A stretch of DNA of 64,000 bases from Chrysophaeum taylorii. Lineage: Eukaryota; Sar; Pelagophyceae; Pelagomonadales; Pelagomonadaceae. Below the pieces are notes generated by a model. It saw only the letters and a program-made list of their open reading frames with translations, made no database searches and was not told the DNA's origin. The first letter of the stretch is position 1. Each line of letters opens with the position of its first letter. The translations under genes and the position numbers were made by a program. The stretch covers positions 1 through 64,000 of the forward strand of contig JAQMWT010000383.1 in NCBI GenBank assembly GCA_029834535.1, in the 5' to 3' direction. This document shows positions 28,951-38,268 of the stretch, in pieces.

Positions 28951-30300
28951 GGGTGTTACCTAAACAAAGGTGAAGGAAGACATAATGAACTAACAAACGA
29001 AAGCTAGCATAAGAGACATACAAAGAGTGACAGGAGGAAACATAAGCGACAGAGGAAACAGAATCGACATTGCGTTGTTGACAAACGCCAGTAACATTGC
29101 GTTGTTGACAAACGCCAGTATGAAAGTTTGTTGGTTTTTGTAATGCGCTTTGGTCGACTTTGCGCGGTCGGCCCCGTTTGGCTCGACGTAATGGTGCACG
29201 TTTCGTATTGTCCGTTGACGGTTGTGGTATTGTTTGAGGGGTGATCAGTCCCGATAAGGCCGGCTCCTGAGCATCAAAAACAGAAGACAAGGGAGCAACA
29301 GCGGAAGATAAACGAGGGTCATAATAAAATAAGTCAGGAAAACGACAATCCACAAGAGGCGGAGGAAGGGGTTGGGAGGACAGAGACTTACGCATAGCAA
29401 AATTTTCGTCAAAAACAACGTCAATCGAGGTGCGGATGACGGGACCAGTGGCGCGTTTAAGCAATATGCGATATCCAGGGCCTGCAGAGGGATACCCAAT
29501 GAAGATGCCTGTTATAGCTTTGGTAGGCCATTTGTCGTCAGTAAGAATCGCAGCAGGACAGCCCCGAACACGAAGAAAATGGACACGGGGGAGAGTTTCA
29601 TGTAGCATTTCATATGGCGTCATATATCCAGGGTTAGAGGCGTTTGGCATGCGCTCAGAGGTGAAGTCAGCCGTTTCCATGGCCCAACGCCAAAATCAGG
29701 TGGACGGTGCGCATGCACCAAAAGAGTGCGAGTAATATCAGCAGTTGCGCGATGAGAGCGTTCCACAACACCAGAAAAAGCGTGGGCCTGTTAAGTTTTG
29801 GACTGAGCTGCAGGAGCACGTTTGAGAGCGATGTTGTTGCCCATACAGAAGGTTTCGAATTGGCCCATAAGAGAGCGGTCACGATCTGTGTAGATGAGGG
29901 CAATGCGATATCCAAATGGGCGAACCACGGTAGACAGAAAAGTTCGAGTTGACGAGCGTTCGTAAGTGCATCGTGTCGTGGAGCAAAGTAACGTGGCGGC
30001 GCGTATGATCATCGACAAACGTGAGGATCGCTCGGTCTTGATGAATAAAGGACGGGACGCCGGCAAACATGAGATCGGCGTGGATAATAAGGTAGGGCGC
30101 AACGGCACGTGGACGAGACAAAGGCTCGGAGGCAGTAAGCGAAGTGGAAGCGGAAGCATGTGCTTTACGTTGTCCAACATGCGCAGCATGCATTTTACCT
30201 AGAGCACAAGCAGGACAAAAAGAAAGAGACGCGGAGCTCGGGAAAAGCGGTGCGCCAACAGCGAGAGAAGACAAACGTCGGATATAAGAGGGACTGTAGT
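28951..30300 (-). pseudogene. Copia A integrase core and C-terminal region (frameshifted)
   Basis: Integrase is spread over several frames: LIYTDRDRSLMGQFE (near 29880), VVERSH (near 29760), MTPYEMLHE (near 29620) and CPAAILTDDKWPTKAITGIF (near 29555-29495), which is the typical copia post-integrase block. Further on are an RRAKRGRPRK basic patch resembling an AT-hook (near 29170) and a 27-bp tandem duplication at 29068-29121 (repeat TGVCQQRNV). A hydrophobic stretch follows. The frame changes make this copy defective as written. Confidence 0.8.
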
Positions 30301-31290
30301 GACCAAGACGAGCATGCCAAAGGTCGAAGGTAAGTTGAGTGCGTTGAGACACAGCGGGAAACGCACAAGGGTCATTGACGCGAGGGCAAGAAGAAAATGC
30401 CACAAAAGGCGAAACGAAGTCCGCGTAGGGCGCAGCGGTCGTATTGCCGATCCAACAGACGATCAAAAGAAGACCACAGCGACGAAGCAGGGGAATAACG
30501 TGATGCGTTTGTCGGTGACGTAAAATGCGTCGCGGATGAGCAGGGCCAACAGCCTGAATCGTGTGGCAATCGTAACCAACTTGCTCAAGGGCATGATCCG
30601 AAAGAATCCGTTTGTCACCAAGGCCATGAGAAATGAGGGTATGCGGGAACGCGACATGGATACCATGAGGGGCGGAAAGAGTGGGTGGAGGAGAAGGAAG
30701 ACCACGATTGTCGAGAGGACCAATGGAAGGGAACATTAAGTGAGCAGTGCCAGAACCAGAAACAGAGCCAGTGCCGATGGCAGAAGTGATGGAGTGCTGC
30801 TGAGTGTTGTCAAGGTCAGTGAAACCAGCAGAAGAATTGAAGAGACGGACGTTTGCGCCGGTATCGTAGACGACGAGGCGAAGGTTGTTGCTGTGCAGGT
30901 AGTCGCGCTCACGAGCGGTGAGCAGAGCGGTAAGAGCATTGGTGGAGGAAAGAACTCGATGAATGGAGGGGGAGATAGAAAGAAGATGGTAATTGAAAGA
31001 CGGGTAGGTGGGTGCAGAAAGAGATGGGTCCGGAGGGGAGATGGCAGTGGACGGCGGGACAGGGGGTGTGGTGGAGGGTGGCAAAGCAAGAAGCGGCGGA
31101 GAGGGTTGAGATGGGGGCAAGAGTGGGATGGGGGCGGAAAGATAGTTTTGGTAGAATGGTGGATGGGGCCGAGGTGGGTATTGGGGATTGAGTCGAGGTG
31201 GGTAGTGGGGATTGGACCGAGGTGGGTATTGGGGACGAGGGCGAGGGCGGGCGGTGGCTTGTGAGAGCAATAGCGCTGGCGCTTACGACA
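30301..31290 (-). pseudogene. Copia A protease and integrase zinc region
   Basis: After a Pro/Arg/Tyr-rich linker (repeats of YPPR, near 31240-31170) the aspartic protease motif VVYDTGANVRLF lies near 30870. GAG-pre-integrase and the HHCC zinc region follow: LWHARLGHYSPSYIRRL near 30320 and CPACALGKMHAAH near 30200. The first integrase aspartate is in IIHADLMF near 30080, followed by FVDDHTRRHVTLL near 30010. Protease cleaves the polyprotein; integrase inserts the cDNA. Confidence 0.85.
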
Positions 31291-32163
31291 ATCTTCTGGT
31301 GATGGCCAGAATACCACAAAAGTGACAAAGGTCAGTAGGGCGTGGGCGCTTGCGATGGAAACCACGGGAAAATGAAGACGAAGGTCGGTTACGGAAAGAT
31401 GGGCGAAAAGATGGGCGAGGGCTAGAACGTTGTTGGGAGCGCAAAACATTGAGACGATGAAGGCATTTATCAGAAGGATGGTTGGTACGACCGCAAAAGT
31501 TGCAACGTTCACGATGGCGGGGACTTTCACGGAACGTAGCATGGACAAGCGCAGACTTGGTCTGAAGATAATCGAAAACATTACTGTTGAGGCGATCAAC
31601 GAAACCATCATATGTGCGCAGTCTAGGGTCAAGTGCAATGAGATCCTTAGACAAGATCGAGTCGGGGATTTTCGTCTGAAGCAACTGCAATGCAAGAGTG
31701 TCAGGGAAATCTTGATGATGCCGAGCAACTTGAACACCAGTTATGAACTTGTTAAGAAAAGACTCAAGTTCATCGATATTGTTGCATACCAAGGAATACA
31801 AGGAAGCAATTGCAGACTGAGCGACACGATCTCCATGGCCCATGTAAACATCGGTAATGCGCCTGTAAAGCCGCGTGAAGTTCATATCGCGGTTTTCACG
31901 GATATCCGCACGATCAGTATCATGCATGGTAGCGCCATAAACAGTGCAGAGTACCAACGTTGCTGCTTAACACCAAATTCTTCTTCAGAGCAGCCAGAGG
32001 CGGAAATGCTAGTCCAAGTGTTGTTGGTCAAGATAATGCGATCACCGGTGGAAATCATCATGTTTTCCAGGCGCCGGGTCCATTGGTGAAAAAGATGTCG
32101 CTCATCGCTGAAGGCATCAAGTTTTTGCGAAAGCTTGCCATCTTTAATTTCGATCGAGGACAT
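31291..32163 (-). pseudogene. Copia A gag with zinc knuckle
   Basis: It starts at the ATG at 32163 (MSSIEIKDGKLSQKL), with a frame change near 31955 and another near 31290. The helical UBN2-like gag core includes LYRRITDVYMG and LESFLNKFITGV. The nucleocapsid has one canonical CCHC knuckle, CNFCGRTNHPSDKC, near 31500. An Arg/Ser/Pro-rich tail follows. A primer-binding site candidate, TGGCAGCAGGTG, lies directly after the 5' LTR at 32264-32253. Confidence 0.85.
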
Positions 32164-32264
32164 GATAAACGATAACGAACCGAACACGTAGCAATGAACC
32201 GAAGCAGAGGAGGAGTCGCCACGAAGTCAAGCAGAGGCTCGACCGTGGAGAACACCTGCTGCCA

Positions 32265-32360
32265 TGTTACAACTGGAATGGGGCGTTGGACTAGCGATAA
32301 GGGAGTGACGTAGGGATACTAGATACGTGGTGCAGGGGTAAGTGTCATAGCTTCCTCACA
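32265..32360 (-). repeat. Copia A LTR (5' LTR of the element)
   Basis: This 96-bp copy of 27209-27304 differs by only a few bases. The flank AGGTC at 32361-32365 is the second half of the target duplication. The internal side is followed on the coding strand by TGGCAGCAGG, suitable as a tRNA primer site. Confidence 0.95.
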
Positions 32361-33066
32361 AGGTCTCAAGGTTGTCGATTTTGTCCATCGCCGAGCGCGC
32401 CTTGACGTTGCTCGGGAAGGGCTGGGCGAAAACGGAGAGGAATTCATTGCGGCACTGGTCGGGGCCCACACCAGCCTTCGGCCGGAGCGTGCGGTAAGTT
32501 CCACGCAGGGCGACCGAGAGTGTTGCGAGCCCTTGCGGGTGGTTGGGGAAAGTGTGAAGGTCCTCCTTGCGAGCAGGATGTTTGGACGCGAGTTGGCGCA
32601 TGACGTCTGGGTGGCATGGGTCGGCGATGCCCAGGCTGGTGAGAATACGGCATGCCCGAGAGAGGTCGCCAGATTCGGCGAGTCGCAATGCACGAAGTGC
32701 GTCCGCGTCATCGTCGGGGGCCGCCCGTGAGCGTACATGGGAGCGCACGCGAGTCACGTCGTGGAGGTAGCCGTCAATGAGGAGGTCGTAACGCCCAGCG
32801 GCGAAGGCTGCAAAGCGGTCAGTGAGCACGTCGGACCGACGGGCGCCGCCTCGTGGTGCTCGCCGAAGAAGTAGGCTGTGAAGGGTCATGTACCAAAGGA
32901 GGGCACGGTCACGAGCGTTATCGGAAGTGGCGTCTTCAACCCACGAACACACCTCGGTCATTGCGCACGCCCATGCCTCGCGGAATTGGGCGGGAATGGT
33001 GCGAATGCACGAGCACGGCGATATAATGAGGTCTTTGATGGAGACCTCGTCGATCGCAGAGCGCAA
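32361..33066 (-). CDS. LINE reverse transcriptase, N-terminal region
   Basis: This open frame runs from about 33066 to the copia A insertion. It shows segments typical of the RT lead-in of protist LINEs: ISPCSCIRTIPAQFREAWA, RALRLAESGDLSRACRILTS (near 32690-32635), HPDVMRQLASKHPARKEDL and VGPDQCRNEFLSVF (near 32440). It ends NLET at the target duplication. Joined to 27208 with one AGGTC kept, it reads on in frame as NLETLFVRGALPDW, which shows that copia A split a continuous coding region. Confidence 0.85.
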
Positions 33067-33076
33067 ATCGCTCAGG

Positions 33077-34888
33077 TCACGTGGACGGCGTGTCGGGAGG
33101 GAGGGGGCTGGCCCGGTGACGTAGGGTGGGCGGGGGCGACAGACGGTGGCGCCGAATGTAACCGTGGCCCAATGGGAGAAATGCCAGGAGACGCGCTCGT
33201 GGAGGCTGCAGCCGTGACAGGGGTGTTGCGGTGGCTGGTGGCAGGGGCAGGGGCGCGGCGGTTGCCGGCGGCAGCGGCGGGGGTGGAGGGGGTGCTAGTA
33301 GTGGGGTGGTCCGGGTGCCAGCGGCAGGGGTGTTGCGGTTGTCTGTTACATTCGCAGTGCGGTCGCCAGACGCAGTGGTGCGGCGGTTGCCAGCGGGAGG
33401 GGGGGTAGGGGTGTTGCGGGTGCCAGTGGGTCGCGTGCGGGAGCCAATGTGGGAGAGTAGGGCGGCACGGGCAGCTTGAGCAGCGTGGGCGGCAGCGCGA
33501 TGGGCGAGGTAAGCGTCGGTGCTGGCAGCAGCGGCGGCGGCCCGTCCCGCGTCGAGTTGGAGTGCCGCAGCAGCGGCAGCAGCAGCGTGCATAGCGGCGA
33601 GATGGCGCTCCGCAGCAGCAGCGGCTCGAGCGGCAAGGGCAGCGTCGCGCATGCGCGCTCGAATGCGATATCGGGCGGTGGTGGCGGCAAGGGCTGCAGC
33701 AAGTGGGAAAATGCGATGGGGTGCGGCAGCGCGGACCTGGGGGAGAGAGTGCACAGACACCCAGCGTTGATGAGGGCGGACCATACGTATAGGACTGCGG
33801 CAGTTGGGGCACGGCGGAAGGCGCGCGCGGTTGGTGGGCGCCACGTCAGGGTCGCCTTGGTCGCCGGCGAGGTTGCTTAGCGCCCACTGACCAACGCAGG
33901 CGTGGTGCAGGACCACGCGACAGCAGCGGACTTGGCAACGGGTAAAGCAAGGGCTGGAGCATATAGGACAAGCGCGGTCCCGGAGGTCGCTGACATAGCG
34001 GCCGGCCGTGTGGCGCAGGAAGCGGCGGATTATTGCCAGGGATCGACGAGCACGTAATCGCTTCCAGGCTCGAAATTGGTGCTGAAGAAGGGCCGCTGCG
34101 TAGTGGAGTGGCGGGCCAGGAGTCTGGCGCAAGGCAGCGACACGGTTCTGCCGGGCAGCACGTGCTTGAGCGTGTCGAGCGCGGGTGCGTATAACGCGGG
34201 CGACATCCGGATGTGCAGAGTTGGTGCATGCGCGTGAAGGCGAGGCAGATAGCGGCGGCTGAGGGGTAGGTGACGGGCCCGAGGGTGGCGAGGAATTTGG
34301 CGTGGGTGTGGCAGACGCCGGGGAAGTGCTGGTGGCAGTGGGTGTGACGGACTGTGTGGGCGTCGCAGGTGAGCGACGGCTACGGAGGTGCTGCCGAGCG
34401 CGAACAAAGCGCTGAAGACGGAGCGCGGCGGTGTGACGTGGCTGACCAGGAGCGCGGCGCAGGGCCGCAACGAGGTTCTGTCGGGCAGCACGTGCAAGAG
34501 TATGCTGAGCGCGACTTCGGGCAGCACGAGCGGTGGACGAGAAAGTAGAGTGCGGAGCAGGGGTCGGAGGCAGAGCCGGCTGTGGTGGCGGAGGGGGAGT
34601 TGACGAGCTCTGGGTCGCGGAGGCGGGCGGCGAGTGAGCCGGTGTGGCCGCAGCAGACGACGGAGGGCTGTCGGTAGCGAGAGCTGCCTGGGGTTGAGTC
34701 CGTGCGCGAAACTGGCGCTGGAGAAGAGTTGCAGCGTGGTGGCGAGACTGACCAGGATCGTGGCGCCGAGCTGCGACGAGGTTCAGCCGGGCTGCACGCG
34801 CCTGGGCGTGTAGATGTTGGGTGCGTGCAGCTCGGGCGACCGCTGGCAAAGTGGGATGGGCGCAGGCTCGAGCACGATCGGTAGGCAA
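33077..34888 (-). CDS. LINE protein with basic helical repeats and a RING finger
   Basis: This open frame of about 600 codons precedes RT. Three basic Ala/Arg-rich repeats of about 45 residues occur near 34850, 34500 and 34180. Each contains QARAARxNxVAA or a variant and ends with LLQxQFRA or a variant, somewhat like IQ motifs. A RING-type zinc finger follows at about 33985-33785: CPICSSPCFTRC, CCRVVLHHACVGQW, then CPNC. The rest is Ala- and Pro-rich low complexity. RING domains usually act as E3 ubiquitin ligases; here that is inference. A frame change near 34850 probably links it to the upstream part. Confidence 0.65.
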   Translation of the reverse strand: MPTDRARACAHPTLPAVARAARTQHLHAQARAARLNLVAARRHDPGQSRHHAATLLQRQFRARTQPQAALATDSPPSSAAATPAHSPPASATQSSSTPPPPPQPALPPTPAPHSTFSSTARAARSRAQHTLARAARQNLVAALRRAPGQPRHTAALRLQRFVRARQHLRSRRSPATPTQSVTPTATSTSPASATPTPNSSPPSGPSPTPQPPLSASPSRACTNSAHPDVARVIRTRARHAQARAARQNRVAALRQTPGPPLHYAAALLQHQFRAWKRLRARRSLAIIRRFLRHTAGRYVSDLRDRACPICSSPCFTRCQVRCCRVVLHHACVGQWALSNLAGDQGDPDVAPTNRARLPPCPNCRSPIRMVRPHQRWVSVHSLPQVRAAAPHRIFPLAAALAATTARYRIRARMRDAALAARAAAAAERHLAAMHAAAAAAAALQLDAGRAAAAAASTDAYLAHRAAAHAAQAARAALLSHIGSRTRPTGTRNTPTPPPAGNRRTTASGDRTANVTDNRNTPAAGTRTTPLLAPPPPPPLPPATAAPLPLPPATATPLSRLQPPRARLLAFLPLGHGYIRRHRLSPPPTLRHRASPLPPDTPST

Positions 34889-36646
34889 GGCGTGGAGGCG
34901 CGGTAGGGGGCGTGCGACGAGCCAGGAGCCTCGACAGAGGGCGAAGCCGTTGGCGTGGGTGCGGGAGATGGCGGAGAGATGTCAGGGGCAGCGGTGTGCG
35001 CGGGAACCGGTGGCGAAGGATGGTCGACCTCAAGGTCCATGTCCGTGCCGGTGGGAAGAGGGTGTGTGCCAGACGAGGGGAGGTTCTCGGCGGCAATGTG
35101 GGTGGACATGAAGGGCGGTTCGAGGTCCATAGGCGCAGGCTCGAGTGGTACGGGGTCATGAACTGTGGCGGAGGACCGCTGGCGGTGTGGGCGGCGGCGA
35201 CGCGATGCAGGAGAGTTTTCGGCAGAGGGGCCGGGAGGGTGGGTGGCTGGCGCCGTGGTGGGTATTGGGAGGGGCGCGGTGGTATTGGCGATCCCCGTGT
35301 TCGGTGGAGGCGCGATGTCCGTAGCAACAGACCCGGATGGTGGCGCGCGGCGGCGGGGGCCATGGCGGCGCGGTGCCGGTGTCGCAGCGGGCGGAGGGGG
35401 AGTCGCATTGGTGGGTTCCCGGCGGCGAGGGGGGGGAAGTAGCGGACCCTGCCTCCGATGACTCCAGGTCCATAGCCACAGGCCCAGGAGGTCTGGTGTC
35501 AGTGGGCGTGGGGGAAGACCTGCGGCGACGGGAGTGGAGTCGGTCTGGTCCGGGTGCGGGAGGAGGGGAATCCGGCCCCATGTCCGTGGACGGTGGAGCG
35601 GTGAGCTCCTGTCGGCGCTGACGACGAGGACGCGGAGCATGCGGATCTGAGGACGTATCCGAGGTTGCAGGAGACTCCGCACGAGGGGCGGACTCCTGTT
35701 GGTGCTGGTGGGGAGGATGAGAAGCAGGCGTGGCTGGGGGCGCAACCGAGGGTGCCGGTGATTCCACACGGGGGGCGGACTCCTGTCGGCGTCGATGGCG
35801 AGGCCGACGAGCGGGTGTGGCTGGGGGTAGCTCCGAGGTTGCAGGTGACGCCGCACGAGGGGCGGACTCCGAGGCAGCTCCACGGGGATCGCGATGTTGC
35901 TCGTAAGGGAGAAACGCGCCAAGAGCAAGGCCAAGGGCCACGGAAGTGGCATGGCGCGAAACAAAAGCGACGCGTTTGACGAAGGTGGCGAAAGGCCGCG
36001 GGACATGACCGTAGACTCTGCGTGCCTCGGCGTGCGTGAGAATAAGGCAACCATAGACGGCAAGGCACCGGGCGGATCGATGCAAAGGATCACGCTGAAC
36101 CGCACGGCGGAGCGACCAGAAGCCGCGCATGAGACGCAGCTGGGCCGCCCGCGAGTAGCAGCAATGGCGGTGGCAACGATGATTGCGGTGGGCGAGGCGG
36201 TGACGAGCACGTGCGTGTGAGATCCGCACGAGCGTGCTTACCAAGTTGCAGAGGGCGGTAAGAGGTCCAATGCATGCGGCCTTGAAGGGTGCGCTAGGCA
36301 AAGAGTTGCAGGCGGTGGCTACAGATGAGCCGGCAGCAGCAACTTGCGAGATAGTGACCATACAACTCTTAACCAGAAGGAGAGTCAAGAGCCGCACTAA
36401 CGTAAGCACAGTAAAGCCTATGGGGAACATGAGACGCTGGGACCAAAAGTAATCGACGTCGGTGGGGAAGACATCGAGCCGCTTGACGCCGCAGGAGACC
36501 TGCACCGAGAGCGAAGGCCAAACACGGAATGGATGACTCGCGGGGGCTGATGGCGAGCTGACAATGAGGAAAATGGCGAAGATGGTGGAAAGGAGCAGGA
36601 GACGCCGGAAGCACGAGAAAGCCAGTCCCCGACTGCCCGAAGCCAT
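34783..36646 (-). pseudogene. LINE N-terminal protein with membrane segments and proline-rich repeats
   Basis: From the ATG at 36646 (MASGSRGLAFSCFRRLLLL) the protein starts with a likely signal-anchor, then further hydrophobic stretches (near 36430-36370, 36290-36230 and 35940-35890). A 29-residue repeat starting ESAPR occurs three times (near 35870-35640), followed by Pro-rich sequence with MDLE motifs. The frame changes near 35330 and ends near 34783. Membrane segments are unusual in a LINE. I recognise no known domain, and GC-rich composition could inflate the frame, so function is open. Confidence 0.5.
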
Positions 36647-36704
36647 GGTGGCGGGACTTGCGTCAGCTATGGCAACCCGTGTCGACGTGCACACTGAGCT
36701 CACA

Positions 36705-36775
36705 TCGCGATTCTGTCTGTCCCCCGATTCAGGGTAAGGATCTGTCTGTCTGTCCCCCGAATCAGGGTAAGGATC
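36705..36775. repeat. 30-bp tandem duplication with CTGTCTGTC at the LINE 5' end
   Basis: CTGTCTGTCCCCCGATTCAG followed by GGTAAGGAT occurs twice with one base difference. On the LINE strand the element therefore begins next to ACAG repeats, similar to its 3' tail at 24359. Confidence 0.8.
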
Positions 36776-36796
36776 AGGTAGGCGCGCGGGCCAAAC

Positions 36797-37357
36797 ATTG
36801 ATCCTCCAAGCCGTCTACGGCGACCTCGCGGACTATTTCCACGACCCGCGGCGGCCCTTTCGGCGCGTCATTCTCACGCCCCGTCGAAACGATGTTGTCG
36901 ATGCTGACAACGCGCGCATGACCGCGGCCTTTTTTTCCTGGAGACGAGGCGTCGGAATTCTTTTCGGCCGACTAGGTTGGGTCGGAAGACGACGCCTCGC
37001 TCTTTACAGTAGAGTTTTCAACTCCCTGACAACCAACGGCATGCTGACTTTGAGCGCGAGCTTAAGGTCTTCGCAACCTCGACCCGTCGCACGGCCACTG
37101 CAACGGTAACAGATACATGATCGATCGTGTCGTTGTCGCCGAGGCTCCTCCAACCTGTATCCCTTAAGGCCCGCCTACGCCAAACGATCAACAAGAGCCA
37201 GGGCCAGACGCCCCGCGAGGTCGGCGTCCTCTTGCCCAAGCCCGTCTTCTGCCACGTCCAGCTCTACGTGGCTCTCTGTCGATTGGCAACCCCGAGGATA
37301 TACTCATCTGGGTCGACGACTCCACCCTACCCCACACGCGCTGCGCAATACCGATAA
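36797..37357 (+). pseudogene. Helitron-type PIF1 helicase relic, plus strand
   Basis: This is a fragment of the helicase C-terminal half in shifting frames. It shows VYGDLADYFHDPRRPFRRVI then LTPRRNDVVDADN (36805-36905), FNSLTTNGM near 37015, QTINKSQGQTPREVGVLLPK near 37178-37240, and HVQLYVALCRL near 37255. The order and motifs match the 198-1100 part of Helitron-1 but diverge strongly. It lies on the opposite strand to the array and represents an independent, old Helitron remnant. Confidence 0.75.
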
Positions 37358-37387
37358 GCCCCCTCCCGGCGTCTACACGCGCACTAT

Positions 37388-37735
37388 AGGTGAACTTGCT
37401 GGGACCAGGTGAACTTACTGGGGTTTGAGATTGGGACTAGGTGAATTTAGTGACCAGGTGAACTTACTGGGACCAGGTAAACTTACTGGGGGTTTTATAG
37501 CAAACTCGAAGGTTAGCGGCGTGTGCGGATCAAAGCAGCTTAGATTGGCGGAGGCAAGAGCGACGAGCTCGAAGGAGTGGGTGTGAGCACGAGTGGGTTT
37601 ACGCCGAACTTACTCGGGTTAGAGATTTGGACTAGGTGAACTTACTGACCAGGTGAACTTATATGAAACTTACTGGGATTAGGTGAACTTGCTGGGGTTA
37701 GGGATTGGGACTAGGTGAACTTACTGGCCTGCACT
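37388..37735 (+). repeat. Clustered AGGTGAACTTACTGG repeats
   Basis: About ten degenerate copies of AGGTGAACTTACTGGG, often joined by GGGACT or GGGATTAGG, are interrupted by a 100-bp unique stretch near 37500-37600. No gene is seen. The block lies between the helicase relic and the resumed gypsy LTR. Confidence 0.8.
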
Positions 37736-37751
37736 TGTTTTCTTTGTGACA

Positions 37752-37984
37752 TCATCTTCCTTTTCCGTGACATGCGCCACCCTGATTTCTATGTTTCGAT
37801 AATATCTTAATCATAAAGCAACAGCCGATCCTCAAGTTGTGAGGACCAGGCACGGAAGTTGTTTGTGGTTGTGTGGCGAGAGAACGGCCTTCCTCGTCCA
37901 GTGACTCCATTAAGGGCACGGACGCGAGCGGAGAGCCAGGATTCGAAGGAGCGCCAGGTAGGCCTAATTTCTCCTAACGCCATA
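37752..37984 (+). repeat. Gypsy LTR right portion plus leader, separated from 24334
   Basis: It begins TTTTCTTTGTGACATCATC, exactly where the G1 3' LTR stopped. It then continues through the CCTCAAGTTGTGAGG hairpin into gypsy leader sequence (matching 14100-14265), ending at TAACGCCA. The LTR was therefore followed by a second gypsy body that is now lost. Confidence 0.85.
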
Positions 37985-38268
37985 CTGGCTTGGCGGAATC
38001 CAGCTCGTAGCTACGGCCCTGAAGCCGGGTCTGCAGAACCCCACCCCTGCACGAGATACCTTCGCTTTTCCCGCATCCTTCACGTCTTCGCGCAATCAAC
38101 CAAAACCCCTCGATGCCCTTCCCCCCCCTCCGAGCAGTCGACTTAAAAAAAAAACACGGTGCTGTTGGCGCAACGGACGCCGTTTCAGAGAAGAGGATAT
38201 GGGGGATCCTGAGCGTTTCGATTTGACAGCATTATGGACTCCATTAAATGGAGCGACCGTGATGGCGA
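37985..38268. other. Unassigned spacer with A10 run
   Basis: I see no coding sequence here. A C-rich stretch (38120) and a run of ten A (38148) are present. It may be a fragment of a short element or host DNA. Confidence 0.4.

Larger units (their letters stand above)
27209..32360 (-). mobile_element. Ty1/copia retrotransposon A inserted in the LINE ORF
   Basis: This 5152-bp element on the minus strand has two 96-bp LTRs and a 5-bp target duplication AGGTC (27204-27208 and 32361-32365). The internal order is gag with zinc knuckle, aspartic protease, integrase, RT, RNase H, as in copia elements. It has no methyltransferase. The near-identical LTRs suggest recent insertion, although the frames contain several single-base shifts. 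Confidence 0.95.
24335..36780 (-). mobile_element. LINE-type element with RING finger and restriction-like endonuclease
   Basis: This non-LTR retrotransposon reads right to left. Along its coding strand it has a membrane-segment N-terminus, proline-rich repeats, basic helical repeats, a RING finger, RT, and a PD-D-K endonuclease near the C-terminus. There is no APE endonuclease. It is split by copia A (27209-32360); without that insertion it is about 7.3 kb. It lies inside a gypsy LTR broken between 24334 and 37752. Both ends abut ACAG-type simple repeats. Confidence 0.82.

Noticed and set aside
27209-32360. Methyltransferase in copia A
   Set aside because: Protease is followed directly by GAG-pre-integrase and the zinc region; no motif I or PC motif was found.
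37388-37735. CRISPR array
   Set aside because: Spacing is irregular, repeats are degenerate, and the context is eukaryotic transposons.
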